Shown: positions 17,142 through 25,460, counted from the first letter of the stretch. The stretch: DNA of 26,462 bases from Pseudomonadota bacterium (GCA_023428245.1 JAEYYX010000087.1:1-26462); one strand, 5' to 3'. Numbers and translations are program-made. Notes: generated from the letters alone by a model not told the origin.

Positions 17142-18179
17142 ATGAGAGGCAGCGCGCGACACCCGGGTTCCGGCGGCGGAAGGGCCGGTCGCGCTCGGTC
17201 TTCGGCAGCCGCTTTCTGCGTCGGGTTTTCCATCACGCTCACCGGGTGCAAGTGGTTCTCCGGGGACGCGGAGCCCGAGGTGACCCGGGACCCGATCACC
17301 GGGCTGACCCCGGCGGAAGACCGTGAGGTCCTCGCGAAAGTCGGGGAAAAGACGATCACTCTCGGTGACTACGCGCGAACCCTGGCTCGCATGGATGAGT
17401 TCGAGCGCCTCCGCTACCAGACCCCCGAGCGTCAGGCGGAGCTGCTCGACGAGCTCATCAATACTGAGCTCCTGGCCCAGGAAGCGGAGCGCCGCGGGCT
17501 CGACAAGAGCCCTGAGTATCAGGCGAAGCTTTTCTTGGCGCTCCGCGATGAGCGACTCGAGGAACTTCGAGCATCGCTCCCGCCCCTCGAGTCCTTCCCG
17601 GACGCTGAAGTCGGCGCTTACTACGAAGCTCACAAGTCCGAGTTCGAGGAGCCCGAACGGCGACGCCCCCTCGTCATCGTGACAGGCGGTCGAGCCCAGG
17701 CTGAGGCGGCGCTCCGCCGAGCGAAGGACGCGAGCGGCTCCGAGTGGGGTAAGTTGGCCAAAGAATTGAGCCTCGATCGGCGGGGACTTGCCGGAGACGA
17801 GGCCTCGGAGCTCGCGGGCGATCTCGGGTTTGTGTCGGCCCCCGGCGTCGAGCGGGGCGAAAACCCCGAGGTTCCCGAGCCTGTCCGGGCGGCGGTTTTC
17901 CAGCTTCAGGCCCTCGGCGACGTGGCGCCCGAGGTCGTCGAGGCAAATGGCCGCTTTTATGTGGTCCGGCTTGGGGGAACGAGCCCTGCTCGCCTTCGCT
18001 CGAGACAGGAGGCGGACCGGACGATTCGGGTCGAGCTCCGGCGGCGCCTCTTCCGAGAGAAAGAGAAGGCCTTGCTCGAAGAGCTGCGCAAGAAGTACCC
18101 CGCGACCGTGGACCGGGCCGCCCTCGAGAAAGCCCTCGAGCGCGCGAGCGGTCCGGCCTCGACTCCGGCGAAGCCATGA
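17142..18179 (+). CDS. Lipoprotein peptidyl-prolyl isomerase, SurA/PrsA-like (parvulin)
   Basis: 345 residues from the ATG at 17142, which gives an Arg-rich n-region, a hydrophobic stretch and the lipobox LTGC (Cys36); an earlier in-frame ATG (17013) would place 43 polar residues before it. After a short linker the helical SurA_N-like chaperone part (about 62-165) contains KVGEKTITLGDYARTL and LLDELINTELLAQEAERRG. The parvulin (PpiC) rotamase domain follows (about 175-285, with FEEPERRRPLVIVTGG, LSLDRRGLAGDEASELAGDLGF and NGRFYVVRLG), then a charged helical tail. It would help fold outer-membrane or exported proteins in the periplasm. It overlaps the KamA-like gene by four bases (ATGA) and runs divergently from pyrH. 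Confidence 0.85.
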   Translation: MRGSARHPGSGGGRAGRARSSAAAFCVGFSITLTGCKWFSGDAEPEVTRDPITGLTPAEDREVLAKVGEKTITLGDYARTLARMDEFERLRYQTPERQAELLDELINTELLAQEAERRGLDKSPEYQAKLFLALRDERLEELRASLPPLESFPDAEVGAYYEAHKSEFEEPERRRPLVIVTGGRAQAEAALRRAKDASGSEWGKLAKELSLDRRGLAGDEASELAGDLGFVSAPGVERGENPEVPEPVRAAVFQLQALGDVAPEVVEANGRFYVVRLGGTSPARLRSRQEADRTIRVELRRRLFREKEKALLEELRKKYPATVDRAALEKALERASGPASTPAKP

Positions 18180-19288
18180 CCGAGCTCAGCGCCCCTTCGC
18201 TCGAGCGCCGAGCTCCCGAGCCGGATTCTTGGGTTTGGCAACTTCAAAATACGCTCCGCACGGCGCGGGAACTCGACGAAGCCCTGAGTCTCGCGCCCGC
18301 CGAACGAGCCGCCGCGGAGCGAGCGGAACAAGAGGGATTTCCCCTCGCGGTCACGCCTCATTATCTTTCGCTCGTCGACCAGTCTGACCCGAACTGCCCG
18401 ATCCGGAGGCAGGTGGTCCCGGTGGCGGCGGAGGGGAGTCCAGGGCGAGGCGATCTTCGCGATCCGCTCGGCGAAGAGGCCCACGAAGTCGCTCCCGATC
18501 TCGTCCAGCGTTACCCGGACCGGGCTCTCTTGCTCGTCTCGGATCGCTGCGCCGTTTACTGCCGCTTTTGTACGCGCAGTCGCATGGTCGGGGCCGGGGG
18601 AGGACCCCGCTCGGTCCAGCGCCTCGCGCCTGCCCTTGACTACCTGCGGGCGCACCCTGAAGTTCGTGATGTGATTGTGAGCGGAGGCGACCCGCTCACC
18701 ATGAAGACCGAGCGGCTGACAGCGATCCTGCGGGCGCTCCGAGAGATCCCGAGCGTCGAGACGATCCGCCTCGCGACGCGCGTTCCCGTCGCCTTACCCC
18801 AGCGCATCACCCTCGAGCTCGTCCAGGCCCTTCGGGAGTTCCACCCGATCTGGATCATGACCCACTTCAACCACCCGCGGGAGCTCTGCCCCGCCTCCCG
18901 CGCGGCGCTCGCGCGCCTCGTGGACCATGGATTCCCCGTCATGAACCAGGCTGTGCTCCTCCGCGGGGTGAACGACGATCCGGCGACGCTCACCGAGCTG
19001 TTCCGCGGGCTCGTTCGGGAACGAGTGCGTCCTTATTACCTGCTCCAGATGGACCCGGTGAACGGGACGAGCCATCTCAGGACTTCGGTCCAGAAGGGCA
19101 TCGACATCATGGAGGCGCTCCAGGGTCGCCTGAGCGGGATCGCCCTCCCGAAGCTCATCATGGATACCCCGGGAGGCTTCGGGAAAATCCCCATCGGACC
19201 GGATTATGTGCTCGAACGCGGCGGCGGCCGGACCAAGGTCCGGACGCCGCGCGGCGTCATCGTCGAGTACTTCGATCCGGAGGAGTGA
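18176..19288 (+). CDS. KamA-family radical SAM enzyme (lysine 2,3-aminomutase-like)
   Basis: 370 residues. The radical SAM cluster motif is CAVYCRFC (Cys125, 129, 132). VSGGDPL (168-174) is the SAM-contacting strand. The PLP-binding lysine sits in TPGGFGK (Lys337). Two aspartates that in lysine 2,3-aminomutase bind the substrate side-chain ammonium align at Asp293 (QMDPVNG) and Asp330 (IMDTPGG); EpmB, the EF-P lysine mutase, lacks these, so a free-lysine (or related amino acid) aminomutase forming beta-lysine is favoured over EpmB. It is shorter than clostridial KamA (416), mainly at the C-terminus. The ATG overlaps the stop of the foldase gene, so translation is coupled. Possible roles are beta-lysine for osmoprotection or a secondary metabolite; no acetyltransferase (AblB) is adjacent. 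Confidence 0.88.
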   Translation: MTELSAPSLERRAPEPDSWVWQLQNTLRTARELDEALSLAPAERAAAERAEQEGFPLAVTPHYLSLVDQSDPNCPIRRQVVPVAAEGSPGRGDLRDPLGEEAHEVAPDLVQRYPDRALLLVSDRCAVYCRFCTRSRMVGAGGGPRSVQRLAPALDYLRAHPEVRDVIVSGGDPLTMKTERLTAILRALREIPSVETIRLATRVPVALPQRITLELVQALREFHPIWIMTHFNHPRELCPASRAALARLVDHGFPVMNQAVLLRGVNDDPATLTELFRGLVRERVRPYYLLQMDPVNGTSHLRTSVQKGIDIMEALQGRLSGIALPKLIMDTPGGFGKIPIGPDYVLERGGGRTKVRTPRGVIVEYFDPEE

Positions 19289-19311
19289 GCCTCAGTTCAT
19301 CCTGAGCACCT

Positions 19312-19342
19312 CGCTCCCTCGAAACGCGCCCTGCCGGGAGCG
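19312..19342. terminator. Inverted repeat between convergent KamA-like and lipoprotein genes
   Basis: CGCTCCC (19312-19318) and GGGAGCG (19336-19342) form a 7-bp stem with a 17-nt loop in the 72-bp gap between two convergent genes. There is no T-tract, so a Rho-independent terminator is only suggested by position and symmetry. Confidence 0.3.
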
Positions 19343-19360
19343 TTCGCTCGACTCTCCTCA

Positions 19361-20212
19361 TTACCCCCAGCCGTTCGAGCACCAGTGATAGAATGAACCG
19401 GTGGCGTTGATCGTCTTCACCTCGATGTCGTAGTCGGAGGCGTTGCGAAAAGACGCGCGGTAGAAGTACCCGGGGGCGACGTTGATGCTGACATGCGTCG
19501 TCCAGCTGTACCAAGGACGGTGACGGATGCGGAAGTTCAGGGGCGTCCCTCCGTGCACGGACACCGTAGACCAATAGGTCTCGATGTCGTTCTTTTGGAA
19601 GGAGCCATCCCCCGTCGACCACATCCACGTGTAGTCGAATTCTCCCACGCCGGAGCAGAAGTTGCAGTTGAACCACTCGTCGTAGCTGAAGGCCCCCTGG
19701 CAATCGAAGAGCCGAGCCTCAGACGCTTTGGGTCGAACGTCCTCGCCGCCTTCGGTACGCGTGTCCGGCGGTTGTTGCGGTGAGGATTGCACCCGGCTGT
19801 CGCCCCGAGCCGGACCCTGGACGGCCTCGAGCTCGAGGGCTCGAGCTTGGGCGTCGAGGAGCGTGAGAGGAGCCTGCTTTCCGGACAGTCGCTCGTAGAG
19901 ATCTACAGGGAGGAGCTCTTCCCCTTCCAAGTCCTTATCGATCGGAGGGGGCGCGCCGTTCGGTCCGAAGGCCGCGACGAACAGGTCGCCAGCGGTCGGC
20001 TCGAAGAAAGCAACCTGAGAGCCTCCTTCGAAGCTGAGGGTCTCGAGGGGCAAGATTTCTTCGCCGGTTTCTTCGTTCGTGATCGTGACCCCCTTCGTCT
20101 CGGCGGACAGGGAGGCGGGGGAGGCGGCAGGTTCTCCTGGCGAACTTTCGGGGCTACCAACGGCGCAGGCGCCGGTCATGATGAGCAGACCAAGAGAGAG
20201 ATACTTTTTCAT
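19361..20212 (-). CDS. Hypothetical lipoprotein with aromatic- and Cys-containing C-terminal domain
   Basis: I do not recognise the family. 283 residues from the ATG at 20212; an in-frame start at 20323 would add 37 residues before the signal. The signal MKKYLSLGLLIMTGAC puts the lipid cysteine at position 16. Residues 20-190 are acidic, Pro/Ser-rich and low complexity, with one ordered-looking segment (GVTITNEETGEEILPLETLS). The C-terminal ~95 residues are rich in Trp/Tyr/Phe, with cysteines in LFDCQGAF, FNCNFCSG and HWCSNGWG. Such a layout is typical of a small disulfide-stabilised beta domain on a surface lipoprotein. The gene runs convergently with the KamA-like gene and divergently, 126 bp apart, from the TPR metallopeptidase gene. 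Confidence 0.75.
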   Translation of the reverse strand: MKKYLSLGLLIMTGACAVGSPESSPGEPAASPASLSAETKGVTITNEETGEEILPLETLSFEGGSQVAFFEPTAGDLFVAAFGPNGAPPPIDKDLEGEELLPVDLYERLSGKQAPLTLLDAQARALELEAVQGPARGDSRVQSSPQQPPDTRTEGGEDVRPKASEARLFDCQGAFSYDEWFNCNFCSGVGEFDYTWMWSTGDGSFQKNDIETYWSTVSVHGGTPLNFRIRHRPWYSWTTHVSINVAPGYFYRASFRNASDYDIEVKTINATGSFYHWCSNGWG

Positions 20213-20338
20213 GCGTCGAATCCTTGAAAATGTGGACCAGGATAGGTCCGTGATCGCCACTATTACTTCACGAGGTCGCGCCGCCGCACTCCGAATTTCT
20301 TTGAGGAACGGCCATTTGGGCACAAGATTCTTTGAACA

Positions 20339-23077
20339 ATGAGCGTTTGTTCTCGCCGCGCGCGCCTTCTGGTTGTGAGTAAGAAGTTAGTGCTGTGCAG
20401 CGCGCTCGGCGCGCTCCTCCTCGGCTGTCAAAAAGCCCCCCGGACGACCCCGCCCCTTTCGTCGGATGAGGCATCGGCGCGCTCCGAAGATCCGGCGGCG
20501 ATCCTGAATGCAGCCCAGGCGGCCCTCGAGGCGAGCGACTATCCGGCGGCAGAAGTCCGCTTTCGTCATCTCGTCGCTCGGGGAGAACGAGAGCAACCGG
20601 CTCGGATCGGGCTTGCCGAAGTCCTCTTCCAGACGGGTCGCCTCACGGAGCTCCTCGAGCTCAGCCGCAAGGGGGGGCTGATTCTCTGGGAGGGGAGGGC
20701 GCTCCTCGCGCTCGGCCGACCGGAGGACGTCACGCGGCTCGCGGAAGGGGAAGGGAACGCAATCCTTCTCGAGCTGCTCCGGGGCGAGGCCTATCTGGAA
20801 CTCGGCCGTCGGGCCGATGCCGAGGAAATTTTCCGGAAGCTCACCGTGAGCTGGCCGCGCAGCGACGGGACCCCCCTCGCCCCGGAGCTCGCCGAGCGCC
20901 AGCGAGCGGTCGCGCGGGCTGCCTTCCTCCTCCGGGATCCGAAGCTCGCTGACCGACTCTTTGGAGAGGCGCGGGAACTCGGGTCGCGGACAGCGGCGAG
21001 TCGTCTCTGGGAAGCGGAGCTCTATCTCGAGCGACATGACGTCGCGGGCGCCCTTTCGATTCTCGAGGATTTCCTCGAGCGGGCCCCGAACCACCCGGAG
21101 GCTCTCCTGCTCCTAGCTCAGCTGAAGCGGGTCGAACATTTCGACTTCGTCCTGGCGGAGGAGCTCGCTCAGCGCGCCCTCGAGATCTCCCCGAACCATC
21201 CGGCCGCTCTCTTCACCCTCGGAGCGGTTGCCCTCGTGGACCTCGACTTCACCGAGGTCGAGAAATTCGTGGCCCAGGGCCTCGAGCGGAACCCGCGCTC
21301 CCTCGAGCTCCTCAGTCTGCGCGCGGCGGCGGCTCTTCTCGCGGAGCGCCCCGAGGAGTTCGAGCGCCTCGAGAAAGAATTCCGGACGCTCGCCCCCGAT
21401 TCGGCGCGCCTGCTTTCGATCACGAGTGAGCTCGCGGAGTGGGAGCATCGCTACTCGGACATCGAAGCGCTCACCCGGCGCGCGGCGCGCCTCGATCCGA
21501 AAGATCCTGTCGTCCGCTCGAGGCTCGCGCTGACTTTACTTCGTTCGGGGAGCGAAGCGCAGGGGCTCGTCGAGCTGCGCCGCGCCTTTGCGCTCGATCC
21601 TTACGATGTGCGAACTTACAATTCGCTCACACTTTTCGAAGACATGATCCCCGAAGAATACGAGACGCATGAGCTCGGCATCTTCCGCTTCCGCTTCCCG
21701 AAAGCGGAAGCCAAGCTGCTTCTTCGCTACGTGCCCGAACTCGCCAGCGCGGCCATTTCCGAGTTCGAAAAGCGCTATCAGATGAGCGCGCCGCGCCCGA
21801 TCACGATTGAGCTCTACAAAAGCCGCCAGGATTTTGCGGTGCGCACGAGCGGCCTGACGCACATCGGGCTCGAAGGCGTCTGTTTTGGCCAAAGGATCGC
21901 CGCCCTGAGTCCCGCGGCGGGCTCTGGGAACCTCGGGATGACTCTCTGGCACGAGCTCGCCCACGTGTTCCATCTCACAGCCTCCGCCGGGCGCATCCCG
22001 CGCTGGCTCACGGAAGGGTTCGCCGAATGGGAGACGGAGCGGCTCGATCGAGGCTGGTCGCGGGAGGCGGAACGCTCGCTCTTCATCGCTGAACGGAAGG
22101 GTTCGCTCCCGGAACTTCTCCAAATGAACCGTGCCTTCACCCGCGCCCGCAATCACAATGACATCAGAGCCGCGTATCTCGCCTCGGGAGCGCTCGCCCG
22201 CTTCATCGACGAGACGCGGTCCGATCTATTCCCCTCTTGGCTGAAGGAACTCGGGTCCAAAAAGCCCGCCGCCGAAGTGCTTCGCTCGAGCCTCCCGGAT
22301 CCGGACGCCTTCATGGGGGACTTCCGTCGCTTCCTCAAAGGGCGTCTCCAGCGCTTCGAGACTCAGTTCATCCTCGATGAGCCCGAGGGGCTCACCGGCG
22401 CCCAGCTGTCCCCCGTCGACACTGTCGGCACCGAAAACGCCGCCCGCTTCGCCCGAGAAGAATCCGCCTTCACCCTCGCCGCCGCTGGCGAGCTCGCCGA
22501 GGCCCAGCGCGCCCTCTTCGATCTCTGGCAGAACTCCCCGAGCCCCCGCGTCGGCCTCGCGCTCGCGCGCTTCGCCCTCCAGGCTCGGGATCCCGATGGC
22601 GCGCGCGAGCTCTTGGATCGCTCGATCGAAGTCGGCCCGGATGGCGTCGAGCTCCGCCTCGAGAGAGCCCGTTTGGCCGCGATGACCCGGGATTTCCCGG
22701 CCCTCCAGGCTCACGCCCGCCGCGCCACCGAGCTCGACCCCGAGGAAATAGAGGCCTGGGCGCTCCTCGCCTCAGCCGAGCACCAAGTCGGCAGCCGCGG
22801 GACCGAACTGGAGGCCCTCGCGCGCTGGGCCGTACTCGATGAAGGCTCCGCCGTCCCCCACGTCCGCCTCATCGAACTTCTGCTCGAGGCGAACCGATAT
22901 CCTGAAGCCCAGAAGGCCGCGGACCGCGCCCTCTGGGTTGCCCTCGGGGAGCGCCGCATTCACGAACTCGCCGCCCGCGCCTTCGAGAAGGCGGGCGATC
23001 GGAAACGAGCGGCCTTCGAACGCGAGACGGTGCGGCTCCTCGAAGGAGCAGCGCCCCCGCACCAAAACTCCCCGTAG
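20339..23077 (+). CDS. TPR-repeat lipoprotein with gluzincin metallopeptidase (peptidase MA-like) domain
   Basis: 912 residues. The signal ends in ALGALLLGC (Cys30); the ATG at 20339 is used, although a GTG at 20375 would also give a complete lipoprotein signal. About 50-440 are TPR-type helical repeats (for example DYPAAEVRFRHLVARGE, ALEISPNHPAALFTLGAVAL). The middle (450-690) is a zinc peptidase domain with HELAH at 538-542 and the downstream ligand in LTEGFAEWE (Glu559), the gluzincin pattern. TPR repeats resume from about 700 to the end (YPEAQKAADRALWVALGERR). It would sit on the outer membrane facing the periplasm or outside and cleave or bind protein partners held by the repeats. Substrate unknown. 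The last third has strong C/G third-position bias, like a long-resident gene. Confidence 0.85.
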   Translation: MSVCSRRARLLVVSKKLVLCSALGALLLGCQKAPRTTPPLSSDEASARSEDPAAILNAAQAALEASDYPAAEVRFRHLVARGEREQPARIGLAEVLFQTGRLTELLELSRKGGLILWEGRALLALGRPEDVTRLAEGEGNAILLELLRGEAYLELGRRADAEEIFRKLTVSWPRSDGTPLAPELAERQRAVARAAFLLRDPKLADRLFGEARELGSRTAASRLWEAELYLERHDVAGALSILEDFLERAPNHPEALLLLAQLKRVEHFDFVLAEELAQRALEISPNHPAALFTLGAVALVDLDFTEVEKFVAQGLERNPRSLELLSLRAAAALLAERPEEFERLEKEFRTLAPDSARLLSITSELAEWEHRYSDIEALTRRAARLDPKDPVVRSRLALTLLRSGSEAQGLVELRRAFALDPYDVRTYNSLTLFEDMIPEEYETHELGIFRFRFPKAEAKLLLRYVPELASAAISEFEKRYQMSAPRPITIELYKSRQDFAVRTSGLTHIGLEGVCFGQRIAALSPAAGSGNLGMTLWHELAHVFHLTASAGRIPRWLTEGFAEWETERLDRGWSREAERSLFIAERKGSLPELLQMNRAFTRARNHNDIRAAYLASGALARFIDETRSDLFPSWLKELGSKKPAAEVLRSSLPDPDAFMGDFRRFLKGRLQRFETQFILDEPEGLTGAQLSPVDTVGTENAARFAREESAFTLAAAGELAEAQRALFDLWQNSPSPRVGLALARFALQARDPDGARELLDRSIEVGPDGVELRLERARLAAMTRDFPALQAHARRATELDPEEIEAWALLASAEHQVGSRGTELEALARWAVLDEGSAVPHVRLIELLLEANRYPEAQKAADRALWVALGERRIHELAARAFEKAGDRKRAAFERETVRLLEGAAPPHQNSP

Positions 23078-23132
23078 GCGCCGCCCTGCAGCGTCCCGAC
23101 AAACCCGTGGCCTTCCCAGCACTTGAACCGAT

Positions 23133-23367
23133 GTTTTATAATTTCTGACTTTCACTCAAACATCGACTCAAAGCTCCGCCAATCGCTTATCTTCCCCATT
23201 CCGGTCCGACTCTGTCGCGTTTCGAATGAGGTCTCTGTCGGGAAAGAAACGCTTTTCCCTCCCCACCCAGCGCGCCTGAAAAAAACCCCGCTTGACCAGG
23301 TCGAGAATGTCGGCTCGGGCCGTTTGGTAGTGGACCCGATGGGATTCGGCGTGGCCGTCAATGGTGT
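23133..23367. repeat. Direct repeat copy A (3' end of fic plus 35 bp downstream)
   Basis: 235 bp that recur at 24584-24817 in the same orientation with four substitutions (23143, 23205, 23290, 23354) and one single-base indel (extra T at 23190), about 98% identity. Copy A contains the stop codon and roughly the last 65 codons of the intact fic gene. Together with copy B it brackets the gene. Confidence 0.93.
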
Positions 23368-24496
23368 AGCTTTGCAGCGGATGACGGACCGAGTGCTGGA
23401 GAACGGCGCGCTGTCTGTGGTTCAGTGACTCGAAACCGGCGATGGTCTTGGAGAGCTCCGCCATTTTGGTCGCCCGAGTTTTCAGGTGCTGAGTGAGCTC
23501 CTCCAGAGCTTCCCGCATCACCGCGAGTTGGTGCAAAATAAAATAGGTGAGATCGCCTTCATCCGTCTCTGTGTACGCGAAAGCTAAATAGTAGGCCTTT
23601 GGGCTTCGATCGATGGGCCCTGAGATGGAGAGAAACTCCGCCATTTCGTAGCCGTGGCGAAGCATACAATAGTAATACATGGCGCGCGCGATGCGGCCAT
23701 TGCCGTCCCGAAAGGGATGTTCATAACCGAACCAAAAGTGCACGATGATGGCCCGGAGAACCGGATGAATGAATGTGCCCGCGCCGTCGAGCGAATCGCC
23801 GTCGGCGAATCGAAGTAGGATTTCAAGACGCTCACGGATCCCTGTGGCGGCGGGGGGTCGATGCCAGATGTTTCCCTCCGCATCTTCCACGACCACCTGG
23901 TGCTCGGGTTCGCGCAATTTTCCGGCGGCGTCTGGAACGTCGAGGGCGTCCTCGCCGAGGATTCGGTGGAGCTCGAGGATGTCGTCCAGGACGAGCGCGC
24001 GCTTCTGATCTCGGAGTTCCAAGATTCGGCGCATCGCGTACCAGTTGTTCACGATCATCTGTTCGTCGCGTGTCGAGGGTGCGCGCTGCTCACGGACCAA
24101 CTGCCTGGCGAGTTCGCGTGTCGTGGGCCGGGCCCCTTCGAGGACACTCGAACTGATGGCCTCCTCGATCAGCTGGCGGACTCGATACTCCGCGACCGCA
24201 TCACGATTCCCTAGCGCAACGAGCAGCTCCTTCGCCACGTTCTTTCGATCGAGTTCGTGAAGGCTCGCCTGCACCTCCGCCACCGGAACGAAGCCAAAGT
24301 CCTTCCCAAAGGCCTCTTTCATGGCGTGGATGGGGGTGCGCGCTTGGTTCCTCGCCCATTTTTGGGCGACCCACCATTCTTCTCGGCTCAGGCCCGAAGG
24401 AGGCTCCCGGTGTCTCAGCTCCTCCCAATGGAGATACCGCCCGTCGTCGAGCGTCGGCGTCGCCGAGACAACTGAGCCCATTCTCTCCGTGGACAT
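23168..24496 (-). CDS. Fic-domain protein (putative AMPylator), class II
   Basis: 442 residues from the ATG at 24496; a TTG at 24583 would lengthen it by 29 and an ATG at 24481 shorten it by five; none has a strong Shine-Dalgarno. The Fic motif HPFRDGNGRIAR (260-271) is complete, including the catalytic His, so transfer of AMP (or another nucleotide) to a hydroxyl side chain is expected. An N-terminal inhibitory helix SSVLEG (S116-E120-G121, pattern [ST]xxxE[GN]) precedes it, which marks a class II, self-inhibited Fic protein. The N-terminal part (1-100) is Fic_N-like; the C-terminus (from HRQRAVLQH) looks like a winged helix ending in a basic stretch. Targets are unknown. GC content is lower than in the TPR gene, and 234-235 bp direct repeats flank the gene, both signs of acquisition or rearrangement. 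Confidence 0.9.
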   Translation of the reverse strand: MSTERMGSVVSATPTLDDGRYLHWEELRHREPPSGLSREEWWVAQKWARNQARTPIHAMKEAFGKDFGFVPVAEVQASLHELDRKNVAKELLVALGNRDAVAEYRVRQLIEEAISSSVLEGARPTTRELARQLVREQRAPSTRDEQMIVNNWYAMRRILELRDQKRALVLDDILELHRILGEDALDVPDAAGKLREPEHQVVVEDAEGNIWHRPPAATGIRERLEILLRFADGDSLDGAGTFIHPVLRAIIVHFWFGYEHPFRDGNGRIARAMYYYCMLRHGYEMAEFLSISGPIDRSPKAYYLAFAYTETDEGDLTYFILHQLAVMREALEELTQHLKTRATKMAELSKTIAGFESLNHRQRAVLQHSVRHPLQSYTIDGHAESHRVHYQTARADILDLVKRGFFQARWVGREKRFFPDRDLIRNATESDRNGEDKRLAEL

Positions 24497-24583
24497 CAGC
24501 CGTGAAAGAATCGGCCATAGGGTGGGGGGTCGCTGAGGGAAGCCCACAGCATTTGTCCTAGGGCTCCCGCTCGAGAAGGACAA

Positions 24584-24817
24584 GTTTTATAATCTCTGAC
24601 TTTCACTCAAACATCGACTCAAAGCTCCGCCAATCGCTTACTTCCCCATTCCGGCCCGACTCTGTCGCGTTTCGAATGAGGTCTCTGTCGGGAAAGAAAC
24701 GCTTTTCCCTCCCCACCCAGCGCGCCTGAAAAAAACCCCACTTGACCAGGTCGAGAATGTCGGCTCGGGCCGTTTGGTAGTGGACCCGATGGGATTCGGC
24801 GTGCCCGTCAATGGTGT
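24584..24817 (-). pseudogene. Truncated fic 3' fragment (direct repeat copy B)
   Basis: 234 bp directly upstream of the intact fic gene repeat its 3' end (see 23133-23367). The fragment has no Fic motif, inhibitory helix or start of its own. The single-base indel relative to copy A shifts the last codons, so the fragment would end EVSDWRSFESMFE instead of EDKRLAEL. An open frame reaches up to 24944 and begins inside the first parS site, but that upstream part matches nothing in fic. The best reading is the remnant of a tandem second copy whose 5' four-fifths were lost. Confidence 0.85.
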
Positions 24818-24927
24818 CCCTGAGGGCGCCCGGGCTCGAATCAGGACCGAGCCTCCGAGCCGTGTTCCCCCTGCTACGGGCCCCCGGTGCCCGGAAGAAA
24901 AGGGCCGATGGGTGTCTGAGCTGGAGA

Positions 24928-24943
24928 TGTTTCACGTGAAACA
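24928..24943. promoter_or_regulatory. parS: parS centromere site 1 (ParB-binding palindrome)
   Basis: TGTTTCACGTGAAACA is a perfect match to the canonical bacterial parS palindrome, here extended to 20 bp by GA/TC flanks (24926-24945). ParB binds it, spreads along DNA and, with ParA and SMC, moves and organises the origin region. parS sites cluster near oriC in most bacteria. Confidence 0.97.
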
Positions 24944-25000
24944 TCGGAAGGTTCCGACGCGGGCTTGCTCTTTGGGCCCGTGGTCTTTCTTTCCCCGCTC

Positions 25001-25024
25001 TCGCTCCCCTCGCTCCCCTCGCTC
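25001..25024. repeat. Short 9-bp tandem repeat
   Basis: The unit TCGCTCCCC occurs twice (25001-25009, 25010-25018) followed by a partial TCGCTC. It lies in the gene-free parS region and looks like a minor low-complexity expansion. Confidence 0.6.
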
Positions 25025-25390
25025 AACCGTTCACGCGGTCGCTCCGGGCCGAGCACCGCCCCCCGCGAGATACGGCGGGTGCGCCGCGACGAAAAATTCG
25101 GCAAGGGACCCCCAGGGCTTCTGCAGGGTGTCTCCCTGAAAGGGTTTGCAGCTGTTCCAGGCAACCGCCCTTTGAGGGTTGCACCTTCAGGCGAAGCCCA
25201 AGTTGGTCGGAGTGCATCACGCGGCGCAGCCTTCAACCCCGCATCTCCTTGCCACGCGCCAGGACTCCGGAGGGCAGGACTCTGAGTGTCGAGCGAACTG
25301 GCGACGCGCACCCCCTCGGGGAAATCCCAACGCCCCCCGCGCCACGTCCGAGGTCCACCTTCAACGAACACCCCTGCGATCCTTTGGGTC

Positions 25391-25460
25391 TTTGGCCCCG
25401 GTCCATCACTTCCGCCTGACTCAACCAAGCCTTCCTCTGAGTCCGGCTCCGCCGGCTGAG
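25391..25460 (+). repeat. Dispersed intergenic repeat, copy Q
   Basis: Begins TTTGGCCCCGGTCCATC, identical over 17 bases to copy P at 14191, and continues with similar blocks (TCCGCCTGA, GCTCCGCCGGCTG). It shares GGCCCCGGTCCATCAC with copy R next to gyrB. It lies between parS sites 1 and 2. Confidence 0.6.
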
